A DNA stretch of 64,000 bases, taken from the NCBI RefSeq assembly GCF_900129855.1, contig NZ_LT670819.1, positions 2,852,001 to 2,916,000 of the forward strand, read 5' to 3'. The notes beneath the pieces are model-generated. The model made no database searches, was not told the DNA's origin, and saw only the letters and a program-made list of their open reading frames with translations. The stretch is from Streptomyces sp. 3214.6 (GTDB taxonomy: Bacteria > Actinomycetota > Actinomycetes > Streptomycetales > Streptomycetaceae). How positions within the stretch are numbered: the stretch's first letter is position 1; each line of letters opens with the position of its first letter. Shown in pieces: positions 26,538 through 35,454 of the stretch. A program made the translations under genes and the position numbers.

Positions 26538-27509
26538 ATGCCCGTCACCGTCGTTCGTTTCAACCTCGTCGCTCCCGGTGCGACCCCCGCCGAGCTCGGC
26601 GAGCGTTACCGGGCCGCGCTGGAGATGGCCGCGTATGCCGACGAGCACGGGGTGACCCTCGTGCAGACCGAGGAGCATCACGGCGTCGAGAACAACTGGC
26701 TGCCGTCGCCGTTCGCCTTCGCGGGCGCGGTGCTCGGCGCGACCCGGCGGCTGGCGGTGACCGTCTCCGCCGTCATCGGTCCGCTGCACGATCCGCTGCG
26801 GCTCGCCGAGGACATCGCCGTGCTCGATCTGCTGAGCGGCGGCCGGCTGGTCACGGTCGCCGGGATCGGCTACCGGCCCGAGGAGTACGCGCGGGCCGGG
26901 GTGGACTGGAAGCGGCGGGGCCGGCTTCAGGACGAGCTGCTGGAGACCGTGCTGAAGGCCTGGACCGGCGAGGAGTTCGAGTACCGCGGCCGTACGGTAC
27001 GGGTCACCCCGCGCCCCGCGTCCGATCCGCACCCCCTCCTTCTGGTCGGCGGCTCGTCGAAGGCCGCCGCCCGGCGGGCCGCCCGGCTCGGGCTGCCGTT
27101 CTTCCCGAGCGCGCACCTGCCGGAGCTGGAGGCGTACTACAAGGAGCGGCTCGTGGAGTACGGGACGTCGGGGTGGACGATGATGCCGGGCGCCGAGACG
27201 CCGCTGCTGCACATCGCCGAGGATCCGGACCGGGCCTGGGCCGCGTACGGCGGTCACTTCCTGCACGAGGCACGGACGTACGCCTCCTGGCAGTCCGGCG
27301 AGATCCGCTCGGCGGTGAAGTCGGGGGCGATGACGGTCGAGGAACTCCGGGACGAGGGCGTGTACCGGATTCTCACGCCCGACGCGTGTGTGGCGCAGGA
27401 CCTCGACAATCTGGTCCTGCATCCGCTGGCGGGCGGGATGCCGGTGGCGGAGGGGTGGCGGAGTCTGCGGCTGTTCTGCGAGGACGTACTGCCCCGGCTC
27501 GGGGGGTGA
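26538..27509 (+). CDS. LLM-class flavin-dependent monooxygenase-like protein
   Basis: 323 residues from ATG 26538, with GAAGGGG upstream. Bacterial luciferase-like TIM barrel: VTLVQTEEHHGVENNWLPSP near the N-terminus, LAEDIAVLDLLSGGRLVTVA (conserved LSxGRL), and VGGSSKAAARRAARLGLPFF near the middle, a flavin phosphate site. F420 or FMN use cannot be told. It is divergent from ftsY, and its stop is embedded in a 20-bp stem terminator. Substrate unknown. Confidence 0.88.
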   Translation: MPVTVVRFNLVAPGATPAELGERYRAALEMAAYADEHGVTLVQTEEHHGVENNWLPSPFAFAGAVLGATRRLAVTVSAVIGPLHDPLRLAEDIAVLDLLSGGRLVTVAGIGYRPEEYARAGVDWKRRGRLQDELLETVLKAWTGEEFEYRGRTVRVTPRPASDPHPLLLVGGSSKAAARRAARLGLPFFPSAHLPELEAYYKERLVEYGTSGWTMMPGAETPLLHIAEDPDRAWAAYGGHFLHEARTYASWQSGEIRSAVKSGAMTVEELRDEGVYRILTPDACVAQDLDNLVLHPLAGGMPVAEGWRSLRLFCEDVLPRLGG

Positions 27510-27527
27510 GCCGGGGCAGTACGTCCT
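27481..27527 (+). terminator. Terminator overlapping the LLM gene stop codon
   Basis: Perfect 20-bp inverted repeat: arms 27481-27500 and 27508-27527, loop GGGGGGT. The TGA stop (27507-27509) lies at the loop/stem boundary, so the last seven codons form the left arm. It should also limit read-through of the convergent sugar permease transcript. Confidence 0.85.
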
Positions 27528-27600
27528 ACAGGAGTCGAGGAGCGGGCGGCGGGGACTTGGCCCGACTCCTCGAGCTTGAAGGGAGCCTCCCGTACGAGGC

Positions 27601-29016
27601 TCAGCCCATCTCCTCCAGCGCCTTCCCCTTCGTCTCCTTGACGTACTTGAGGACGAACGGGATGGAGAGCGCGGCGAAGACCGTGTAGATCATGTAGGTC
27701 AGGGAGAGGTTCCAGTCGGCCAGGGACGGGAAGCTCGCCGTGATGGCCCAGTTGGCGATCCACTGTGCGGAGGCGGCCACGCCCAGGGCGGCGGCGCGGA
27801 TCCGGTTGGGGAACATCTCGCCGAGGAAGACCCAGACGACGACACCCCAGGACAGGGCGAAGAAGAGGACGAACACATGGGCGGCGATCAGGGCGATCCA
27901 GCCCTGCGTGGCCGGGAGCTTGCCGTCGACCAGGTCGAAGCTGAACGCCCAGGCCTCCAGCGCGAGGCCGACGACCATGCCGACGGAGCCGATGAGGGCG
28001 AGCGGCTTGCGGCCGACGCGGTCCACGAAGATCATCGCGATCACGGTGCCGACGATGTTGATGATCGAGGTCGTGAAGGAGTAGAAGAACGAGTCCGTCG
28101 GGTCGACGCCGACCGACTGCCACAGCGTCGAGGAGTAGTAGAACGCGACGTTGATGCCGACGAACTGCTGGAAGACCGACAGGCCGATGCCGATCCAGAC
28201 GATCGGCTTGAAGAAGAAGCCGCCGCCGAGCAGGTCCTTGAAGGTGGACTTGTGCTCGCTCTTCATGGCGTGCTCGATCTCGGTGACGCGGGCGTCCAGG
28301 TCGGAGCCGTTGCCCTCGACCTCTTCGAGGATCTCGCGGGCGCGGTCGTGCTTGCCGACGGAGATCAGGAAGCGGGGGGACTCGGGGATGGCGAAGGAGA
28401 GCAGGCCGTAGAGGACGGCCGGGACGACCATCACGCCGAGCATGACCTGCCAGGCCTCCAGGCCCATGAGCTTGCCGCGCTGGTCGCCGTCGGCGGAGTT
28501 CAGCAGGCCCCAGTTGACCAGCTGCGAGATGGCGATGCCGATGACGATGGCGGCCTGCTGGAAGGAGCCGAGGCGGCCGCGGTAGGCCGGCGGGGCGACC
28601 TCGGCGATGTAGGCGGGGCCGATGACGGAGGCCATGCCGATGGCGAAGCCGCCGACGACGCGCCACATGGCGAAGTCCCAGAGTGCGAAGGGCAGGGCCG
28701 AGCCGACGGCGCTGACGGTGAACAGCACGGCGGCGATCTGCATGACCCGGATGCGGCCGATGCGGTCGGCGATCCGTCCGGCGTAGGCGGCGCCGATGGC
28801 GCAGCCGATCAGGGCGATGGCGATGACCTGCGCCAGGGCCGCGGAGCCGACGTCGTAGCGGTCCCTGATCGCCTCGACGGCGCCGTTGATGACGGAGCTG
28901 TCGTAGCCGAAGAGGAAGCCGCCCATCGCGGCCGCCGCCGCGATGAAGATGACGTGCCCGAGATGATCGGGGTGAGCCGTCCTGGTTCCTGACTTTGTTG
29001 GCTGCGCTGTGGTCAC
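27601..29016 (-). CDS. glcP: MFS sugar porter, GlcP1-like glucose permease
   Basis: 471 residues with about 12 membrane segments. Sugar-porter signatures: GFLFGYDSSVINGA in TM1, AGRIADRIGRIRVM in the first loop, PESPRFLISVGKHDRAREIL in the central loop, DRVGRKPLALIG, and QQFVGINVAFYYS in TM7. Ends KYVKETKGKALEEMG. Position next to smc matches glcP1, the main glucose uptake permease of S. coelicolor; orthology is inferred from synteny. Smc lies 156 bp upstream on the same strand, and a promoter with a TGTGA/TCACA palindrome lies in the gap. Confidence 0.9.
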   Translation of the reverse strand: MTTAQPTKSGTRTAHPDHLGHVIFIAAAAAMGGFLFGYDSSVINGAVEAIRDRYDVGSAALAQVIAIALIGCAIGAAYAGRIADRIGRIRVMQIAAVLFTVSAVGSALPFALWDFAMWRVVGGFAIGMASVIGPAYIAEVAPPAYRGRLGSFQQAAIVIGIAISQLVNWGLLNSADGDQRGKLMGLEAWQVMLGVMVVPAVLYGLLSFAIPESPRFLISVGKHDRAREILEEVEGNGSDLDARVTEIEHAMKSEHKSTFKDLLGGGFFFKPIVWIGIGLSVFQQFVGINVAFYYSSTLWQSVGVDPTDSFFYSFTTSIINIVGTVIAMIFVDRVGRKPLALIGSVGMVVGLALEAWAFSFDLVDGKLPATQGWIALIAAHVFVLFFALSWGVVVWVFLGEMFPNRIRAAALGVAASAQWIANWAITASFPSLADWNLSLTYMIYTVFAALSIPFVLKYVKETKGKALEEMG

Positions 29017-29077
29017 GTTCCACTCCCTCGTGGGACCCCCAGATAGGTGGTACCTGAAGGTAAATTCGACGTTTCAG

Positions 29078-29128
29078 AGACTATGCCTTCAAGTCTCAAA
29101 ATCAAACGGAGGGAAATGTGAGATCACA
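29078..29128 (-). promoter_or_regulatory. Putative glcP promoter with CRP-like palindrome
   Basis: On the minus strand TTTGAT (29106-29101) is separated by 17 bp from TAGTCT (29083-29078), a fair HrdB-type promoter. Eleven bases further upstream is the 12-mer TGTGAGATCACA (29117-29128), a perfect palindrome of CRP-type half sites with 2-bp spacing rather than the usual 6. Further TCACA at 29141-29145. Glucose-linked regulation is plausible but inferred. Confidence 0.45.
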
Positions 29129-29172
29129 GACACAAAAGGGTCACATTCGTTCACTTCTTGAACGCATGGGCG

Positions 29173-32100
29173 TCAGCGGAGGCGTTGACTGATCACCTTC
29201 GAGACACCGTCGCCCTGCATGGACACGCCGTACAGCGCGTCGGCGACCTCCATCGTGCGCTTCTGGTGCGTGATCACGATCAGCTGCGAGGACTCCTGCA
29301 GCTCCTGCATGATGCGGATGAGTCGCTGCAGGTTGGTGTCGTCGAGGGCGGCCTCGACCTCGTCCATGACGTAGAACGGGCTGGGTCGGGCCTTGAAGAT
29401 CGACACCAGCATCGCGACGGCCGTCAGCGACCGCTCGCCGCCGGAGAGCAGGCTGAGCCGCTTGACCTTCTTGCCCGGCGGCCGGGCCTCCACGTCCACA
29501 CCCGTGGTGAGCATGTTGTCCGGATCGGTCAGGATCAGCCGGCCCTCCCCACCGGGGAACAGCCGGCTGAAGACCCCCTCGAACTGTCTCGCCGTGTCCC
29601 GGAACGCCTCGGTGAAGACCTGCTCGACGCGCTCGTCGACCTCCTTCACCACCTGAAGCAGGTCGGCGCGGGTTTTCTTGAGGTCCTCCAACTGCTCGCT
29701 GAGGAACTTGTGCCGTTCCTCCAGCGCGGAGAACTCCTCCAGGGCCAGCGGGTTCACCTTGCCGAGCTGTTGATACGCCCGCTCGGCCGCCTTCAGCCGC
29801 TTCTCCTGCTCGGCCCGCACGAACGGCCTGGGCTGGTTGCGCGGATCCTCGGGGTCCTCGGGGAGCTGCTCCCCTTCGGCGGGCGGCGAGGGCGGCACGA
29901 GCTGATGCGGCCCGTACTCGGAGACCAGCCCGGCGGGCTCCACGCCCAGCTCCTCCAGCGCCTTGGTCTCCAGCTGCTCGATCCGCATCCGCTTCTCGGC
30001 GCCGAGCACCTCGCCCCGGTGGACCGAGTCCGTCAGTTTGTCGAGCTCGGCCTTGAGATCGCGCCCGGCGGTGCGGGCGGCGGCCAGTTCCTGCTCGCGC
30101 CGCGCCTTGGCCGCGTCGGCGGCGACCCGCTCCGCCTCGGCCCGCCCGAGGGACACCTCGACGTGCGCGAGCAGCTGCCGTGCGCCGGAGCCCACGGCTT
30201 GCGCGACGGCGGCCTCGTGCCGCAGCCGCGCCCGCCGCTGCTCGGCACGCGCGCGTGCCTCGCGTTCCGCCCGCGCGGCCCGGTCCAGCGAGTCGGCCCG
30301 TCCGGCCAGCCCCTTGACCCGCTCCTCGTGTGTACGGACCTGGAGCCGCGCCTCCATCTCGGTCTGGCGTGCGTTTGCCCCGTCGGCGGCGAGCCGGTCC
30401 CGCACGGAGGTGTCGGGCTCCTCCTCGACCGGCATCTCCTCGGCGACGGCCAGCCGTTCGGCAAGCACCTCGGCATCTTCTACGGCCTTGTCGAGCGCCT
30501 CCTGTGCCCGCGCCGCGGCGGCGGTGGACCGCTCGGCCTCGCCCGCGGCACCCCTCGCCTGGCCCGCGAGCCGCCCGAGCTGCTGGGCCACGGCCGACTT
30601 CTCCCGGTCGGCGGCCCGCCGCCGCTCCCCCAACTCCTCGACGAGCGCGGCGGATTCCTTGCGCCGCTGACCGGCCGCATGCTGCGCCCGGGTCAACTCC
30701 TCGCACCGCACGGCCAGCTCGTCGAGCTCGGCTGCGGCCTCGTCGACGGACGCCTGCACCTCCAGCAGCGACGGCGCCCCGGCCGACCCCCCGTGCGCGA
30801 AGTGCGCCCCGAGCAGGTCGCCCTCGGCGGTGACGGCGGTGAGCTCGGGCCGCGCGTAGACAAGTTCCTCGGCGTCCTCCAGCGTGCCGACGACGACGAT
30901 CCCCCGCAGCAGCCGCCGCACCGCGGGCATCAGCTCGGAGGGACCACGGACAAGATCGGCGGCGTACGGCGGGCCGTCCGGCCGTGGCTCCTGCTCCGCG
31001 GCCTCGGGGGCGCCGCTGAGCAGCAGCGGGGCCCGGCCGGCGTCCTGTTTGCGCAGGAGGCGAATCGCTTCGGCGGCGGCGGACGGGGTGGTCACGGCGA
31101 GGGCGTCCGCCGCGGCCCCGAAGGCGGCGGCGAGCGGGACCTCGTATCCCGGGGTCACCGTCAGCAGTTCGGCCGCCGGGCCCAGCAGGCCGCCGAGGCG
31201 GTCCCGGGCGCCGAGCAGCGCGCCCGTGCCGTCCTTGCGGCGCAGGCCCAGCGCCAGCGTCTCGTGGCGGGCCTGCGTCGCGGCGCGCCGGCGTTCGGCG
31301 GTCGTGGCCGCCTCGCGGGCGGCGGTGAGGGCGGCCTCCGCCTCGGCGAGCCGCCGCCTGGCCGTCTCATGCTGTTCGCCCAGTTCCTGGTCGCCGGCGT
31401 CGAGGCCGTCGACCTCCGCCTTCAGGGCCTCGTACTCCTCCTGCGCGGTGACGGCCCGTTCCTGGGCCTCGTCGCGGGCGGCGGCCAGGCGGTCGATCTC
31501 GGCCTGGGCGGAGGCGGCGCGTGAACGGGCCGCGTTGACCTGGCCGTTCAGCCGGGCCAGGCCCTCGCGGCGGTCGGCGATGGCCCGGGCGACGTCCTTG
31601 AGGCGGCGTTCCTCGGCGGCGAGCTCCCGCTCAAGGTCGGCGCGGTGGGCGACGGTGTCGTCCAGGGCGTGCTGGGCCGCTTCCAGGGCGGCCTCCAGTT
31701 CGGCCTCCTGCTCGCGGACGCGGGCGGCCTCCCGCTCCATGTCCTCGGGGTCACGCCCGCGCCGCTCCTCCGGGGGCGTGGAGGTGGCGCTCTTCACGCG
31801 CGCGTCGGCGAGCGAGATCGTGCCGCGGACGCGTTCGGCGAGCTGGGACAGTTCGTACCAGGTCTGCTGGGCGCGCTGGAGGCGCGGCGTCAGCTGCCGG
31901 ACCTCGTCCTCCAGGAGGGCTTCGCGCTGGAGGGCCTTCCTCAGCTCCTGCTCGGCGGCTTCCTTGCGCTCCTTGAGGGCGGCCTCGTCGGCGACCTCGG
32001 TCCGCAGAGCCTCCCGCAGCCGTACGAGATCGTCGGCCAGCAGGCGGAGCCGGGCGTCCCTGAGGTCCGCCTGGATGACGGCGGCCCTTCTCGCCACCGC

Positions 32101-32727
32101 CGCCTGGCGGCCCAGGGGCTTGAGCTGACGCCGGAGTTCGTCGGTCAGGTCCTGCACCCGCGCGAGGTTGGCCTGCATCGCGTCCAGCTTGCGGAGGGCC
32201 TTCTCCTTGCGCTTGCGGTGCTTGAGGACGCCCGCCGCCTCCTCGATGAAGGCGCGGCGGCCCATGGGGTCGGCGTGCAGGACGGAGTCGAGCTGGCCCT
32301 GGCCGACGATGACGTGCATCTCGCGGCCGATGCCGGAGTCGGACAGCAGGTCCTGGATGTCCAGGAGGCGGCAGGTGTCACCATTGATCTGGTACTCGCT
32401 GCCCCCGTTGCGGAACATGATCCGCGTGATGGTGACCTCGGCGTACTCGATGGGCAGCGCGCCGTCGGAGTTGTCGATGGTCAGGGACACCTCGGCGCGG
32501 CCCAGCGGGGGGCGCCCGGTGGTGCCGGCGAAGATGACGTCCTCCATCTTGCCGCCGCGCAGCGACTTGGCGCCCTGTTCGCCCATGACCCAGCTGAGGG
32601 CGTCCACGACGTTGGACTTGCCCGAGCCGTTCGGACCGACGACACACGTGATCCCCGGTTCGAACCGGAGCGTGGTCGCCGAGGCGAACGACTTGAACCC
32701 CCGGAGGGTCAGGGCCTTGAGGTGCAC
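29173..32727 (-). CDS. smc: Chromosome segregation protein SMC
   Basis: 1184 residues from GTG 32727 (VHLKALTLRGFKSFASATTL), the family start; the longer frame is rejected. Walker A VVGPNGSGKSNVVDALSW near 30-47, two long coiled coils (about 170-490 and 690-1010) rich in Arg, Glu and Ala, a hinge near 510-660 (LTVTPGYEVPLAAAFGAAAD), ABC signature LSGGERSLTAVA, and Walker B FYVMDEVEAALDDTN. With ScpA/B it condenses and segregates chromosomes, notably during sporulation. Intact. Confidence 0.98.
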   Translation of the reverse strand: MHLKALTLRGFKSFASATTLRFEPGITCVVGPNGSGKSNVVDALSWVMGEQGAKSLRGGKMEDVIFAGTTGRPPLGRAEVSLTIDNSDGALPIEYAEVTITRIMFRNGGSEYQINGDTCRLLDIQDLLSDSGIGREMHVIVGQGQLDSVLHADPMGRRAFIEEAAGVLKHRKRKEKALRKLDAMQANLARVQDLTDELRRQLKPLGRQAAVARRAAVIQADLRDARLRLLADDLVRLREALRTEVADEAALKERKEAAEQELRKALQREALLEDEVRQLTPRLQRAQQTWYELSQLAERVRGTISLADARVKSATSTPPEERRGRDPEDMEREAARVREQEAELEAALEAAQHALDDTVAHRADLERELAAEERRLKDVARAIADRREGLARLNGQVNAARSRAASAQAEIDRLAAARDEAQERAVTAQEEYEALKAEVDGLDAGDQELGEQHETARRRLAEAEAALTAAREAATTAERRRAATQARHETLALGLRRKDGTGALLGARDRLGGLLGPAAELLTVTPGYEVPLAAAFGAAADALAVTTPSAAAEAIRLLRKQDAGRAPLLLSGAPEAAEQEPRPDGPPYAADLVRGPSELMPAVRRLLRGIVVVGTLEDAEELVYARPELTAVTAEGDLLGAHFAHGGSAGAPSLLEVQASVDEAAAELDELAVRCEELTRAQHAAGQRRKESAALVEELGERRRAADREKSAVAQQLGRLAGQARGAAGEAERSTAAAARAQEALDKAVEDAEVLAERLAVAEEMPVEEEPDTSVRDRLAADGANARQTEMEARLQVRTHEERVKGLAGRADSLDRAARAEREARARAEQRRARLRHEAAVAQAVGSGARQLLAHVEVSLGRAEAERVAADAAKARREQELAAARTAGRDLKAELDKLTDSVHRGEVLGAEKRMRIEQLETKALEELGVEPAGLVSEYGPHQLVPPSPPAEGEQLPEDPEDPRNQPRPFVRAEQEKRLKAAERAYQQLGKVNPLALEEFSALEERHKFLSEQLEDLKKTRADLLQVVKEVDERVEQVFTEAFRDTARQFEGVFSRLFPGGEGRLILTDPDNMLTTGVDVEARPPGKKVKRLSLLSGGERSLTAVAMLVSIFKARPSPFYVMDEVEAALDDTNLQRLIRIMQELQESSQLIVITHQKRTMEVADALYGVSMQGDGVSKVISQRLR

Positions 32728-32911
32728 GGCGCTGGACTCTACCTTCCGGGGGTGTCTCACTCCATGAACCCGCGGTTTCACCCATGAACGCGCAGGGCAC
32801 ACCAAACGTTAAGAGACTGAAAGGGTGCGCGGGGGAGCGAAAGTCGGGGCACGGAGCAGTCGGGGCACGGAGCAAGGGCTGGAAGACGGGGGCGGGAAAG
32901 AACAAAGAAAG

Positions 32912-32933
32912 AAGGGACGCCGAAGCGTCCCTT
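32912..32933 (-). terminator. Terminator of the small coiled-coil gene
   Basis: 9-bp perfect stem (AAGGGACGC and GCGTCCCTT) with a CGAA/TTCG tetraloop. Reading on the minus strand it is followed by a T-rich stretch (TTCTTTCTTTG), a classical intrinsic terminator, uncommon in Streptomyces. It separates the upstream gene from smc. Confidence 0.8.
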
Positions 32934-33017
32934 GCAAACTCTGACAACTTAGCGGTCCGACGCGGTTGATATGAGCCGCCCGACCACTGCGTGTGCCGTT
33001 GTGCAGCGGTGCAGCGA

Positions 33018-33221
33018 TCAGGTGAGCGCAGGCTCCGCCTGGCGTGCGTCGATGCTCTCCAGAAGCGAGTCGTGAGAAGCGGCAGCCGTCAGCGCGTCGT
33101 TCTCGGCCTGGATCCGTCCGAGCTCGGATTCCAGGTCCTGTACACGCTGCTGGAGCCGTCGCATCTCGGCGAGGAGTCGCGGGTCGGAGCCGCCGACGTA
33201 ACCGAGAAGCGCCTTTGCCAT
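33018..33221 (-). CDS. Small conserved coiled-coil protein
   Basis: 67 residues from ATG 33221 (MAKALLGYVGGSDPRLLAEM), with GGAGG ten bases upstream. A short N-terminal motif is followed by a heptad-like helix (RRLQQRVQDLESELGRIQAE) and an Ala/Ser/Asp tail. No membrane segment. Similar small proteins with the MAKALLG start occur in many actinobacteria without assigned function. It has its own strong terminator and lies between acylphosphatase and smc. Confidence 0.75.
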   Translation of the reverse strand: MAKALLGYVGGSDPRLLAEMRRLQQRVQDLESELGRIQAENDALTAAASHDSLLESIDARQAEPALT

Positions 33222-33601
33222 GATGGATGGTCCTCCACACTGAGTGACCGACCGAAGCGGTGTGGGTCGTGAGGGATTCGCACCCGCGGTGCTTGGCAGG
33301 ATCTTGTTCGTGTTGTTGTTCATCCATGCCAAACAGCTAAGGTGCGCGGGGTGCTTTCAGCGTCTCACCAAAAAGTTTGACGGTCAACACGATCACGCCC
33401 CGTATTGGCGGGCATCCCGGTGGCGCGCGGCCGAAACGGCGGCGCTGCGGCTCCTGCGGGGACCTCGAGGCGTGGCGATCATCCTTACGTGCGGAGCCTC
33501 CCACCGCAAGCAGTTCTTGGCAACCACCTGGCCCTTTCTGCTGGGGGCAGGTGCCAGTGGCATGTCCCTCCGCTTACCCGGGCCCGCTTCGCGCGGACTC
33601 C
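33222..33601. other. Intergenic region, likely promoter of the small coiled-coil gene
   Basis: 380 bp with no convincing gene. An 11-bp palindrome TTGACGGTCAA at 33377-33387 offers a -35-like TTGAC on both strands, and the flank to about 33350 is relatively AT-rich, but no good -10 was found. The segment near 33480-33600 shows no recognised structure. Confidence 0.4.
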
Positions 33602-33883
33602 TCAGCGGATCGCGAAGCCGTCGTAGCCGCCGCGCGGTGTGTCCCAGATCTCGGTGACTCCGTCCACGCGCCCGGGCGTGTCGTCACCCAGGAGCCACCC
33701 CAGCAATCCCTCGCACCCCTCACGAGTCCCCTCCGCGACGACTTGAACCCGTCCATCGGCCAAATTGAGAGCAAAGCCACTCAGGCCGCCGATCTCCAGG
33801 GCCTTGGCCCGCGTGAACCAGCGGAATCCCACGCCCTGGACGCGTCCGCGCACCCAGGCGACCAGCCGTACATCCTCGCTCAT
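33602..33883 (-). CDS. acyP: Acylphosphatase
   Basis: 93 residues. Hydrolyses carboxyl-phosphate bonds such as acyl phosphates. The signature [16 protein letters not shown] (about residues 13-28) includes the catalytic Arg, and [17 protein letters not shown] includes the catalytic Asn. Single small cytoplasmic domain of the usual length. Stands upstream of smc in other streptomycetes. Confidence 0.95.
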   Translation of the reverse strand: MSEDVRLVAWVRGRVQGVGFRWFTRAKALEIGGLSGFALNLADGRVQVVAEGTREGCEGLLGWLLGDDTPGRVDGVTEIWDTPRGGYDGFAIR

Positions 33884-34080
33884 GGGTGCAACCTAACCGG
33901 GCAAAGTCACTCGAGGCACTTCCTCCCTCAGCCCCATGCGGTACCGTCCCCACCCAATGATTCTCATCTGAAACTCACTCGATCGGGTGAGTCAGGTTGA
34001 CCAGAAGGCCCAGGAGGCGCGCGACGCCCCGGGCTGCGGCCGACCGTTGGGAACACCGCTCGGACGAGGAAGGCAAGGAC

Positions 34081-35283
34081 ATGGGACGCCACCGACGCTC
34101 CGCCGCCGGCCGCGCCGCCACGGGCCGCGCCACGGGGGTCACACAGACGCACGGCTCGCACGCGGACAGTAACAACCCCCAGGACTCGTACGCCGGCGAC
34201 CGCCCCACGATGGGGATCGCGCCTTATCTGAACCCGGAGGCCTACGCCGACTCGGTCGCGAAGAGCCAGGAGTACCTGTTCGCCACGGAGGACACGTACG
34301 GCCACGGCGGCTACGGCCGCGACGGGTACGGCCACGACGGGTACGGCCGCGACGGGTACGGCCACGACGACACCGCGGTGTTCGCGGCCGACGGCTTCAC
34401 GCCGGGCGGCGGCGCCGGCCCCGCGGGTCCGGGCCGGGGCGGTGCGAGCCGACGCCGGAAGAAGAGGGTCGTCACCCCGGTCAAGTCGGGTCTGCTCGGG
34501 GTGTCCGCGGCGGTCGCCATCGGCACCGTCGCCGTGGCCACGGGCGTGGTGCCCGGTCTCGACAACTACCGGCTCGGCGGCGACAGCGTCTCCGGAGACA
34601 AGGTCCAGGCCGCCGGCTCGCCGACCAACTCCGCCTCCGAGCAGGGGGGTACGTCCGGCTCCGCCGACACCGAGCGCGGCTCCACGTCGACCAGCCGCGA
34701 CGCCGGCCGGTCCGCCTCCCCGTCCGCCGCCTCTCCCACCCCCTCCACCTCCACCTCGTCGGCGGCGCCGACCAAGACGGCCACCGAGAAGCCGGAGGCC
34801 ACGGAGACCACGCCTTCGACGGAGCCACGGAGCACTCCGTCCAAGTCGAAGAAGACGGTGACCAAGGCGCCGCAGCGGGCCGAGTCGCCGGTGACGGTCT
34901 CGGCCGAGACGCAGGCGGCGGCCGAGGTGCTGAAGCTCGTCAACGAGGAGCGGTCCAAGGTCGGCTGCAGCGCCCTCTCCGCGAACAGCGCACTGTCCAA
35001 CCTGGCCGAGAAGTTCAGCGACGACATGGCGACGCGGGGCTTCTTCGACCACACCGACCCGGACGGGGCGACCCCGTGGGACCGGGCGGCCAAAGCCGGC
35101 ATATCCGACCTCGGCGGCGAGAACATAGCCCGGGGCCAGGCCGACGCGGCCGCGGTCATGGAGGCCTGGATGAACAGCCCCGGCCACCGGGCGAACATCC
35201 TGAACTGCGACTTCAAGACGCTGGGGGTCGGCGTCCACCTCGGGTCCGGCGGACCCTGGTGGACGCAGGACTTCGGGTACTAG
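34081..35283 (+). CDS. Membrane-anchored CAP (SCP/PR1) domain protein
   Basis: 400 residues from ATG 34081, with GGAAGG upstream. An N-terminal cytoplasmic region (about 135 residues) contains five GHD/GRDGY pentapeptide repeats. One membrane segment follows a SRRRKKR stop (SGLLGVSAAVAIGTVAVATG), then a Ser/Thr/Pro-rich linker (about 180-270) and a C-terminal CAP domain (KLVNEERSKVGCSALSANSA, FFDHTDPDGATPWDRAAKAG, ENIARGQ, WMNSPGHRANILNCDF). Outside location of the CAP domain fits its extracytoplasmic role. Bacterial CAP function is poorly known. Confidence 0.85.
   Translation: MGRHRRSAAGRAATGRATGVTQTHGSHADSNNPQDSYAGDRPTMGIAPYLNPEAYADSVAKSQEYLFATEDTYGHGGYGRDGYGHDGYGRDGYGHDDTAVFAADGFTPGGGAGPAGPGRGGASRRRKKRVVTPVKSGLLGVSAAVAIGTVAVATGVVPGLDNYRLGGDSVSGDKVQAAGSPTNSASEQGGTSGSADTERGSTSTSRDAGRSASPSAASPTPSTSTSSAAPTKTATEKPEATETTPSTEPRSTPSKSKKTVTKAPQRAESPVTVSAETQAAAEVLKLVNEERSKVGCSALSANSALSNLAEKFSDDMATRGFFDHTDPDGATPWDRAAKAGISDLGGENIARGQADAAAVMEAWMNSPGHRANILNCDFKTLGVGVHLGSGGPWWTQDFGY
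34300..34371 (+). repeat. 15-bp tandem repeat in the CAP-domain gene
   Basis: Four full units and one partial unit of 15 bp (34300, 34315, 34330, 34345, 34360) alternating GGCCAC and GGCCGC starts, encoding Gly-(His/Arg)-Asp-Gly-Tyr. In frame, so copy-number change alters only the length of the cytoplasmic segment. Confidence 0.85.
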
Positions 35284-35400
35284 CCGCGCGCGACAGACCC
35301 CGCAGAAACGATCAAGCAGCCGGAGACCGGCCGGCGACGAAGACGTGGGGTCCCTTGGCTGACAGCTGAGGCGCGGGCGCGCAGCAGCAAATCGCCTGCA

Positions 35401-35415
35401 CTAACAAAAAGTTAG
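35401..35415. promoter_or_regulatory. Operator-like palindrome upstream of second HxlR gene
   Basis: CTAAC-AAAAA-GTTAG, a perfect 5-bp-arm inverted repeat 40 bp before the HxlR start, in an AT-rich stretch likely to hold its promoter. Symmetry and position fit autoregulation by the HxlR protein; this is inference. Confidence 0.5.
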
Positions 35416-35454
35416 CGCACCCTTTTGGTATGCGCGGTGCCGTAGGCTTGGAGC

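Noticed and set aside
29158..31524. 788-codon plus-strand frame opposite smc
   Set aside because: Antisense shadow with low-complexity composition; smc itself has intact Walker and signature motifs.
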